From the NCBI GenBank assembly GCA_016927095.1, contig JAFGNI010000550.1:1-13604 (forward strand): DNA of 13,604 nt, given 5' to 3'. Every line of letters starts with the position of its first letter. The stretch's first letter is position 1. The notes below the pieces were generated by a model. The model was not told where the DNA came from. It worked only from the letters and a program-made list of their open reading frames with translations, and did no database searches. Positions 8,146 to 13,604 of this stretch are shown here, piece by piece. Position numbers and translations under genes: made by a program. Source of the DNA: Anaerolineae bacterium. Lineage in GTDB: Bacteria > Chloroflexota > Anaerolineae > B4-G1 > SLSP01.

Positions 8146-9264
8146 TCAGCGCAAATAGCTGCGTAGCTTGCGGCGTTGGTAAGGGTGACGCAGCTTCCTC
8201 AAAGCCTTCCGCTCGATCTGACGTACGCGCTCGCGACTGACGCTGAGCTCATCAGCCAGCTCCTGCAAGGTGTGGCGCTCGTTGCCCTGCAATCCAAAAC
8301 GGCGCACCAACACGCCAATCTCTCGTTCATCCAGGACGTCGTTCATCACGGCTTCGAGGTCCTCCGACATGAGGTGTGAGTGGACGGTCTCCACAGGTGA
8401 GGGAGCATCTTCGTCCGCAATGAGGTTCAGGAGCTCGCTCTCGCCCTCCTCGCCAACCGGGATGTTGAGCGAAACGGTGTGCTTGGAAATGGTCAGGAGC
8501 TGCTGCAACTTGGCGGCGCTCTGGTCTCCCATCGCTTCGGCAATCTCCTCAAGCGTAGGACGCCGGCCCAACTGCTTCTCGAGTTTGCGCGACGTGTCGC
8601 GCACACGCCGCAGCCGGTTGCGAAGGTAGTAAGGCAGACGGATGTTGTAGCCTTGTTGGGTCAACGCGCGCCGGATTGACTGCCGGATCCACCATGTCGC
8701 GTAGGTGCTGAAGCGGTTGCCTAGCTGGTAGTCGAACTTGTCGACGGCGCGGATGAGCCCGATATTGCCCGCCTGGATGAGGTCCTGGAATGGCAACCCG
8801 TAGTTGCGATACTTCTTGGCTACGCTGACGACGAGGCGCGTGTTAGCCTCGATAAAGGCTCCGCGAGCTGCGTCACCTGCTTGCACCTGCGCTTCCAGCT
8901 CTGCAACGCGTTCAGGGGAGAGGTCCGTAGCCCCTTCGAGCGCCGCCTTGGCTCTATCGCCCTGCTCGATTTGCTTTGCCAGATCGACCTCTTGCTCCCG
9001 GCTTAGCAGGGCGACCTGACCGATCCTGCTGAGGTACATCGCCAGGGTGTCATCCGAACCGTCTGCCAGGTCAGTGTCAAGGCTTAGGTCTTTCTCCTCC
9101 AGGCTCTCGAGCTCTGCATCCCAGTCCTCATCCAGATCGCCTTCGGGCTCGAAATCCGAGACATCGAGGTCGAGATGCTCCAGAATATCGATAGCCGCAT
9201 CGGACATATTCGAGTGACTTGATCCGCGGGTGTCGGCGTCTTGGGTCTCATTACGATCTACCAA
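8146..9264 (-). CDS. RpoD/SigA-like sigma-70 factor with acidic N-terminus
   Basis: Primary-type sigma factor of 372 residues (from TTG 9264) that directs RNA polymerase to promoters. Region 1.2 (about 72-104, DTLAMYLSRIGQVALLSREQE), region 2 (135-205, with LIQAGNIGLIRAVDKFD and FSTYATWWIRQSIRRAL), region 3 (214-293) and region 4 (306-359, with helix-turn-helix TLQELADELSVSRERVRQIE) are all present. There is no classical region 1.1; instead residues 22-72 carry 23 Asp/Glu and a single Lys. Between regions 2 and 3 it has TQQGYNIRLPYYLRN, more diverged than the usual housekeeping form. It could be the main sigma factor or a group 2 paralogue. The start is uncertain: the frame has an ATG at 9291 with no Shine-Dalgarno, while AGGAGGG (9268-9274) lies just before the TTG at 9264. 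It is preceded on the same strand by the PRC-barrel/HPF gene. Confidence 0.93.
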   Translation of the reverse strand: MVDRNETQDADTRGSSHSNMSDAAIDILEHLDLDVSDFEPEGDLDEDWDAELESLEEKDLSLDTDLADGSDDTLAMYLSRIGQVALLSREQEVDLAKQIEQGDRAKAALEGATDLSPERVAELEAQVQAGDAARGAFIEANTRLVVSVAKKYRNYGLPFQDLIQAGNIGLIRAVDKFDYQLGNRFSTYATWWIRQSIRRALTQQGYNIRLPYYLRNRLRRVRDTSRKLEKQLGRRPTLEEIAEAMGDQSAAKLQQLLTISKHTVSLNIPVGEEGESELLNLIADEDAPSPVETVHSHLMSEDLEAVMNDVLDEREIGVLVRRFGLQGNERHTLQELADELSVSRERVRQIERKALRKLRHPYQRRKLRSYLR

Positions 9265-9267
9265 GGT

Positions 9268-9274
9268 CCCTCCT
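9268..9274 (-). promoter_or_regulatory. Ribosome binding site that decides the sigma-factor start
   Basis: AGGAGGG on the minus strand lies three bases before the TTG at 9264 and inside the frame of the longer ATG start at 9291. A strong site at this place argues for the shorter protein, although the spacing is a little short. Confidence 0.45.
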
Positions 9275-9302
9275 GAGGCGTTGTGAAGCATGTTTAGCTA
9301 TG

Positions 9303-9312
9303 GTTGCGCAAC
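9303..9312. other. Perfect 10-base palindrome GTTGCGCAAC upstream of the sigma-factor gene
   Basis: GTTGCGCAAC is a complete palindrome, 11 bases upstream of the ATG at 9291 and about 40 before the TTG at 9264. Its place fits an operator, but no second copy was seen nearby and ten bases may occur by chance in a GC-rich sequence. Confidence 0.2.
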
Positions 9313-9382
9313 GTAGCGGTCGCCTGAGCTGGCGCAGGATGCGCAGGCACAGAGCTCCGTCCGCTGGGTTGCCGTCGGCCTC

Positions 9383-9973
9383 CTATGGTTGCTTCCATCG
9401 TTCCCGAAGGCGCCTGCGCTTCTCCCGGACCTGCCGTTCTACGATATTCAGGGTCTGCTGTAGCGACGTGATAGCATCCGGCGCTTTCTCAACGGCTACG
9501 ACGTTGCTGGGTCGCATGTAGACGACGATGCGAGTCTGAAAGGCATGAGGCGTCTCGGCGGCGGTGAGCTCCTCAATGGCCACCGAAGCCCCGATGATAT
9601 CGCTGTGATCGCCCGTCAGCGCACGCAACCGCTGCTCGGCTTCGACGCGCAGCGGTTCAGCCGGCTGTTCGATCTCACTCAAGAACTCGAAACTGAAATC
9701 TGTCTGGCTCATAGATCTCTTTCGGTTGTCTCGATGGTACTCAGGATAGGTCTCCAATTCAGCCCTGCCGATACTGAGATGAACCCCCCGGTCATCGGTG
9801 ATCTCGGCAAGCGCGACCGGCACGATGACGCTCAGCCCAGCAGAGGGGGCCAAATCGATGACTAGGTCGGTGATGCGGTGCTTCTCTGTGTTCATGACGA
9901 CCATGCGGAGGCTGCCGCACAGTCCGTCCTTGCAGTAGGCAGGGGCCCCAACATCCAGATTTTGCGTAGGCAC
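9383..9973 (-). CDS. PRC-barrel domain fused to an HPF/RaiA-like domain
   Basis: Protein of 196 residues. Residues 1-78 read as a PRC-barrel: GAPAYCKDGLCGSL, then the beta-strand pattern HRITDLVIDL, the conserved VIVPVALAEI, and a final SIGRAELETYPEY. Residues 105-192 resemble the ribosome hibernation factor / RaiA (S30AE) fold: EAEQRLRALTGDHSDIIGASVAIEEL, then TRIVVYMRPSNVVAVEKAPDAITSLQ, and a strongly basic C-terminal helix (QVREKRRRLRERW). The second assignment is by pattern and less certain than the first. A hibernation-like domain would bind the 30S subunit; a PRC-barrel often joins a protein to a partner. The GTG at 9973 follows GGGAG by 9 bases; a TACAAT at 9977-9982 could also act as a -10 element for a nearly leaderless message. 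It lies 118 bases upstream of the sigma-factor gene (start at 9264). Confidence 0.8.
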   Translation of the reverse strand: MPTQNLDVGAPAYCKDGLCGSLRMVVMNTEKHRITDLVIDLAPSAGLSVIVPVALAEITDDRGVHLSIGRAELETYPEYHRDNRKRSMSQTDFSFEFLSEIEQPAEPLRVEAEQRLRALTGDHSDIIGASVAIEELTAAETPHAFQTRIVVYMRPSNVVAVEKAPDAITSLQQTLNIVERQVREKRRRLRERWKQP

Positions 9974-10053
9974 AGGATTGTACTCCCTTATGACTCAACG
10001 AAGCAGCGATGACTTTGCACTTGGTTCGGAGGGCGTCTGTTATCTACCTCCCT

Positions 10054-11073
10054 CTAGGTGCCTCCCATCCCCAGCCCCGCGACCGGCGTCTTGCACGTTG
10101 GACAGCACCCGTCCGGCGTCACCACGTTTTTGCCAATGGTGTAACCGGATCGCCGGATAAGCAGTTCGCCACAGCTATGACACGTCGTGTTCTGACTCTG
10201 GCGGGTGTTGCCACCATAAACGTAGCGCAGCCCCGCCTCCTTTCCGATCTCGACGGCCCGCGTCACAGTCGACTCGGGTGTCGGCGGCACGTCCTGCAGC
10301 TTGTAGGTGGGGTAGAAGCGGCTGAGATGCCACGGGGTCTCCACGCCCAGCTCTTCCGCGATGAACTCTGCGGCCTCTTTGAGCTCCCCCGGATCATCAT
10401 TGAGCGTCGGGATCAACAGCGTCGTGACTTCTACCCATATGCCCAGCGACTTCATCTGCTTCAAGCTATCCAGGACGGGCTGTAGACGTGCCCCTACGTA
10501 CTGCCGGTAGGTTTCGTCTCTGAATGCTTTGAGATCGACATTGGCAGCGTCCAGATAGGGGTGTGCGACCTCAAGCATGGCCTCGCTCATATAGCCGTTT
10601 GTGACGAAGACGTTGAGTAGGCCTGCCTCCTCAGCCAGCTGCGCGATGTCGTAAGCATACTCGAAGAAGATCGTTGGCTCTGTGTAGGTGTAGGCGACGC
10701 TTTGACATCGCGCCGCCTTCGCAGCATCCACAATTTCACGGGGGGATACAGCCTGTCCCATGATCCGGTGGTGATCGCGTGGCATTTGGGAGATGTCGTA
10801 ATTCTGACACCAATCGCAGCGGAAGTTGCATCCCGCAGTTGCCACCGAATATGCCCGCGATCCCGGGAAGACGTGGAAAAGCGGTTTCTTCTCTACCGGG
10901 TCCACGTGTTGCGCAATGAGCCTCTCGTAGACCAGCGTGTAGAGTGTGCCCTCACGATTCTCGCGGACCTGGCAGATGCCCCGCCCATCGGGCTGGATCA
11001 CGCAGTGATGCGCGCAGAGATGGCACCTTACCCGGTCCTCAGAGAGGGACTCCCACAGCATCGCTTCTTTCAT
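10054..11073 (-). CDS. amrS: AmmeMemoRadiSam system radical SAM enzyme
   Basis: Radical SAM enzyme of 339 residues, of the family usually found with AMMECR1 and Memo proteins; the reaction in this family is not settled to my knowledge. The 4Fe-4S cluster motif is C-x3-C-x2-C at Cys82, Cys86, Cys89 (AGCNFRCDWCQNYDIS). The N-terminus has further cysteines (17, 20, 24, 34; CHLCAHHC and GIC) typical of the group, and the C-terminus carries a zinc-ribbon-like pair, CHSC (298-301) and CPTC (324-327). SAM-binding and core strands are seen in SVAYTYTEPTIFFEYAYD and NVDLKAFRDE. The open frame starts at 11211, but I chose the ATG at 11073 because AGGAGGGAG (11079-11087) lies 7 bases upstream and MKEAMLWE is the usual start. 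Neither AMMECR1 nor Memo partner is in the window. A long hairpin lies in the leader. Confidence 0.95.
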   Translation of the reverse strand: MKEAMLWESLSEDRVRCHLCAHHCVIQPDGRGICQVRENREGTLYTLVYERLIAQHVDPVEKKPLFHVFPGSRAYSVATAGCNFRCDWCQNYDISQMPRDHHRIMGQAVSPREIVDAAKAARCQSVAYTYTEPTIFFEYAYDIAQLAEEAGLLNVFVTNGYMSEAMLEVAHPYLDAANVDLKAFRDETYRQYVGARLQPVLDSLKQMKSLGIWVEVTTLLIPTLNDDPGELKEAAEFIAEELGVETPWHLSRFYPTYKLQDVPPTPESTVTRAVEIGKEAGLRYVYGGNTRQSQNTTCHSCGELLIRRSGYTIGKNVVTPDGCCPTCKTPVAGLGMGGT

Positions 11074-11078
11074 CGTTT

Positions 11079-11087
11079 CTCCCTCCT
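11079..11087 (-). promoter_or_regulatory. Ribosome binding site that decides the amrS start
   Basis: AGGAGGGAG on the minus strand, seven bases before the ATG at 11073, supports the shorter start; the 46 extra residues of the longer frame are low in similarity to the family and cover the upstream hairpin. Confidence 0.75.
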
Positions 11088-11109
11088 GCAGATGACGCAC
11101 GCTGGTTCT

Positions 11110-11155
11110 GGCCCAAGCGGCGCGTGCCGTGGGAGCGGACCGCACCGCTTGGGCC
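11110..11155 (-). other. Long inverted repeat in the leader of amrS / after the PA14 gene
   Basis: GGCCCAAGCGG (11110-11120) and CCGCTTGGGCC (11145-11155) are perfect 11-base complements. After one mismatch, GCG (11122-11124) pairs with CGC (11141-11143), and the loop holds a further CCG/CGG pair. On the minus strand it starts 38 bases after the PA14 gene stop and ends about 37 bases before the amrS ATG. There is no T-tract after it, so it is not a classic terminator. It could still end or stabilise the upstream message, or control amrS. Confidence 0.6.
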
Positions 11156-11192
11156 CTACTAAAGGCTGGCCTAATGCCTGATGCTGTTGCTC

Positions 11193-12494
11193 CTAGGGAA
11201 TCGGTATCCACCTGACAGCATCGAAGCCGATGAGGCGCGTGAGGTAGGGCTCGTAGGTGACATCTGCCAGCGATACATACTCGGAGCCGTCACCCTGGAA
11301 GTTGTAGGTCCCGAGCGAGACCCACGTGTCACCGGTGTCCGACTGGTCCACGATTTGGAGCGTCAGCCCACCGCTGTGGGCGACCCAGTAGCGGGCCTGG
11401 GCTGTCGTCGTGTAGCGGAAGGGGACGTAGACCTGAACCTCATAGCGTCCGGATGCAAGACTGGGATACCAGCGTGCCCAGTTGTAGTTCTCACGCACGC
11501 GATCGTTGTTGTACGTCCAGAGGAGGTCACCGTCGTACCCCTCGTTTTGCCTACGCCACGAGGCCGCGGTGCCGCCGGTGGTGAATCCCGGATCGCCGTT
11601 GTCGACCACGACGACGTCGGTCGGCGGCGAGCCGGGCACATCAGGGCGCCAGTCGAGTTGGAGCCGGGCGTAGCCGGTGTTCTCATAGTACTGCACCTCG
11701 ATGGTAACGGCCCCCTGGAGGAAGATGTCCTCTGTGTAGAGCGTGGCTGCCTGGTCGTACCACGCATCGATGAGAAGGTGCCCGTTCACCCAAAGCCGGG
11801 CGCCGTCGTCGGTCGTCAGGTCGAAGGTGTAGTTGTCAGCGGGCAGGGTGACGGTGCGGGTCCAGCGGGCCGAGAAGTTGTCTCGGGATATCGTCCCAGG
11901 ATCTGGCGAGCCGGTTAGCCAGTTGAAATCCAGTGCGGCCTCGTTCCGGGTGAGGGCCGGCGTGCCCGAGAGCGTTATGTTGTTGAAATACTCGCCCTGC
12001 CAGGCCCCGGCTGCCTGATCCGCCCGCGTCCAGGTCAAGCGGGCGACGGCAAAGCCCCTGTTCTCGTAGTAGTCCATCCTGACGAGATGGTGACCGCTAG
12101 TGAGGTAGTGGTCGACGTAGTAGGTCGTCTCCGCATGGTCATGCCACTCGTCCACGATCAACTCGTCGTCTATCCACAGCCTGACGCCATCATCGCTGGT
12201 GGCCGTGAAGCGATAGGTGCCGGGCGTGACATCGATATAGCGCATCCAGCGCGCTGAGAACCGGTCATCCGCAACAGCAGAATCTGGGGAGCCCGTGCCC
12301 CAGTTGTAGTTGATGTTGGCCTCGGAGCGGACCAGCACCGGGGTGCCGCTCAGCTCCATGTTGTTCCAGTATGACGTGCTCCAGTTGGGGTCACTGTGCT
12401 GAGGTGTGATGGGCCCTTGAGCCCACACAGCCTGTGGGAGGGCAATCGCCGCCAGCACCAGTCCCAACAACAAAGCGCTAAGTCGCCTGCGCAT
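11193..12494 (-). CDS. Secreted double PA14-domain protein with golvesin-like C-terminal domain
   Basis: Exported protein of 433 residues. The signal peptide is clear: MRRR, hydrophobic core LSALLLGLVLAAIALP, and cleavage expected after AVWA (Ala25). Two PA14 domains follow (about 40-157 and 164-283), each with the TSDDGVRLWID / TTDDGARLWVN signature and a YYEN strand near the end. Residues 294-431 resemble the golvesin/xanthan-lyase-type beta-sandwich domain (VVVDNGDPGFTTGG, then YEVQVYVPF, ending FDAVRWIPIP). PA14 and golvesin domains typically bind carbohydrate or cell-surface partners; no catalytic domain is seen, so it is likely an adhesive or sugar-binding surface or extracellular protein. 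No sorting signal or transmembrane anchor is present. I chose ATG 12494 because AAGGAAGG (12500-12507) precedes it and the signal peptide begins there; the longer frame overlaps the phosphoglycerate mutase gene. Confidence 0.93.
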   Translation of the reverse strand: MRRRLSALLLGLVLAAIALPQAVWAQGPITPQHSDPNWSTSYWNNMELSGTPVLVRSEANINYNWGTGSPDSAVADDRFSARWMRYIDVTPGTYRFTATSDDGVRLWIDDELIVDEWHDHAETTYYVDHYLTSGHHLVRMDYYENRGFAVARLTWTRADQAAGAWQGEYFNNITLSGTPALTRNEAALDFNWLTGSPDPGTISRDNFSARWTRTVTLPADNYTFDLTTDDGARLWVNGHLLIDAWYDQAATLYTEDIFLQGAVTIEVQYYENTGYARLQLDWRPDVPGSPPTDVVVVDNGDPGFTTGGTAASWRRQNEGYDGDLLWTYNNDRVRENYNWARWYPSLASGRYEVQVYVPFRYTTTAQARYWVAHSGGLTLQIVDQSDTGDTWVSLGTYNFQGDGSEYVSLADVTYEPYLTRLIGFDAVRWIPIP

Positions 12495-12544
12495 GGTAAC
12501 CTTCCTTTCGTGTCTGCCTTTTCTCCTACTGTATACTTTCGTCT

Positions 12545-13604
12545 CTAGGCTCCGAATTTCCCCAATCGTCCTGCGTGGCCCAGCATCAGGGGCATGAGGT
12601 CCTGCGAAGGTAAGCGCGGTCCCAGCCCGCCGCTGAGACACGCGTTCTCGTTGAACGCCTTTACGCCATCGGGCCGGCAAGTCGGCGCCCAAAGCAGCGC
12701 CGGAATGGGATGCCAGCTGTGATAGCGTAGTTTGGCCGGCGTGGAGTGGTCGCCTGTGACCACCATCACATCCGGCTTCAAATCCAGGATGCGCGGCAAC
12801 AGGGCGTCGGCCTCTTCAATCCGGGCGACCTTCTCTGCGAAATTGCCATCCTCACCGGCGCTGTCGATCCTCTTGACGTGGATGAAGAAGAAGTCGTAGT
12901 TGTCCCAGTTCTCTTCTAGCTTCTCGACCTCCTCGTCCAGGGATTGGCTGAAGGGCAGCGCGTCCATGCCGACCAGCCTCGCTACGCCCCGGTACATAGG
13001 GTACATTGCGATCGCCACGCCGTTAAGGCCAAAAGCGTCCTGCACGCTTGGCCAAGACGGCAACATGGAGAAGCCGCGGAGCAGAACCATGTTGGCGGGG
13101 CTCTCATCTTTCAGGACATTGCCGGCTTGCTCGACAAAGGCGTTGATCAGTCGGGCGGTCTTTTGGGTTGTATCGAAGTGCGACTGAGCTGGGCGTGGTG
13201 CTTTACCGGTCTCAAGGGGATCGGTGTCGTTGATGCGTGCATCCAAGCCTGGCCCTCTCAAGACCAGCAGGAAACGGTACTCCTTGACCGGTTGGATGAA
13301 GATCTCAACGCCGCCGAGGGCTACCTTCTGGCGCAGCTTATTGCAGAGCGCCGCGCTCCGTTCCGTGGGAATGCGCCCGGCACGGCGATCTGTGACGATG
13401 CCGTCGTCGTTCACGGTGCAGAAGTTGCCCCTTGCGGCAATGTCACCCTTCCGGAGGTCAAATCCAATGCCCAAGGCCGAAAGGACGCCTCGTCCTACCT
13501 GATACTTCAGGGGGTCGTAACCGAAAAGGCCCAAGTGTCCGGGCCCGCTTCCCGGGGTGATCCCGGGGCCGACCGGCAATTGCAGGCCGCATATACTGCG
13601 GGCC
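12545..13604 (-). CDS. apgM: 2,3-bisphosphoglycerate-independent phosphoglycerate mutase, archaeal type (5' end outside window)
   Basis: Cofactor-independent phosphoglycerate mutase (ApgM type) interconverting 3- and 2-phosphoglycerate in glycolysis and gluconeogenesis. The frame stays open to the window edge, reading ARSICGLQ before the LPVGPGITPGSG stretch, so the gene begins beyond 13604; roughly 45 N-terminal residues, including the first metal-binding Asp, are missing. The apparent start at 13579 is an internal TTG (Leu) codon. The nucleophilic Ser lies in TPGSGPGH, followed by LFGYDPLKY. The C-terminal metal-binding motifs are seen in VMVVTGDHSTPAKLRYHSWHPIP. In FFIHVKRIDSAGEDG a Glu stands where many relatives have His in AGHDG, so whether all metal ligands are present needs an alignment. 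It is upstream of the PA14 gene on the same strand, with a 50-base gap. Confidence 0.95.
   Translation of the reverse strand, partial: ARSICGLQLPVGPGITPGSGPGHLGLFGYDPLKYQVGRGVLSALGIGFDLRKGDIAARGNFCTVNDDGIVTDRRAGRIPTERSAALCNKLRQKVALGGVEIFIQPVKEYRFLLVLRGPGLDARINDTDPLETGKAPRPAQSHFDTTQKTARLINAFVEQAGNVLKDESPANMVLLRGFSMLPSWPSVQDAFGLNGVAIAMYPMYRGVARLVGMDALPFSQSLDEEVEKLEENWDNYDFFFIHVKRIDSAGEDGNFAEKVARIEEADALLPRILDLKPDVMVVTGDHSTPAKLRYHSWHPIPALLWAPTCRPDGVKAFNENACLSGGLGPRLPSQDLMPLMLGHAGRLGKFGA

Noticed and set aside
12529..12536. GTATAC near the PA14 gene as a -10 element
   Set aside because: No -35 hexamer at a fitting distance; a palindrome of six bases is not enough.
11193..12692. Longer frame of the PA14 protein starting at 12692
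   Set aside because: The extra 66 residues overlap the phosphoglycerate mutase gene and precede a clear signal peptide with its own ribosome binding site.

Overview
The window looks like a chromosomal stretch of a GC-rich bacterium, most likely a member of the Chloroflexota (Anaerolineae-like). This placement is an inference from gene content and family flavour: an archaeal-type phosphoglycerate mutase with a GSGPGH active-site motif, a PRC-barrel protein, a LonC-type protease, and short C-terminal zinc ribbons on small membrane proteins. No rRNA, tRNA, phage, transposon, CRISPR or toxin-antitoxin feature is visible. Gene density is high and intergenic gaps are mostly under 120 bases; the longest is the 246-base divergent region at 2215-2460.

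Layout. A minus-strand PAS-GAF-PAS sensor histidine kinase (97-2214) is divergent from a plus-strand pair: a LonC-type, probably ATP-independent Lon-like protease (2461-4887) and an ATP-binding-type universal stress protein whose GTG start overlaps the protease stop (4880-5731). The region between kinase and protease holds a good sigma-70-type promoter for the kinase, an extended -10 candidate for the protease, and three spaced GGTCAA repeats. The plus-strand pair converges on a long minus-strand series, read from right to left: archaeal-type phosphoglycerate mutase (5' end outside the window), a secreted double-PA14/golvesin-like protein, the AmmeMemoRadiSam radical SAM enzyme, a PRC-barrel plus HPF/RaiA-like fusion, an RpoD-like sigma factor, L-lactate dehydrogenase, a polytopic membrane protein and a small membrane-anchored zinc-ribbon protein.

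How the genes may work together. Several genes fit stress and growth-state control: the sensor kinase, the LonC/USP pair, the ribosome-hibernation-like fusion and the adjacent sigma factor. ApgM and lactate dehydrogenase are lower-glycolysis and fermentation steps and suggest a fermentative or facultative lifestyle. Whether these genes form one regulon cannot be seen from sequence alone. I do not see a clear new multi-gene system. The items most worth a second look are the PRC-barrel/HPF fusion beside the sigma factor, the LonC-USP translational coupling, and the long hairpin with a competing pairing in the leader of the radical SAM gene.
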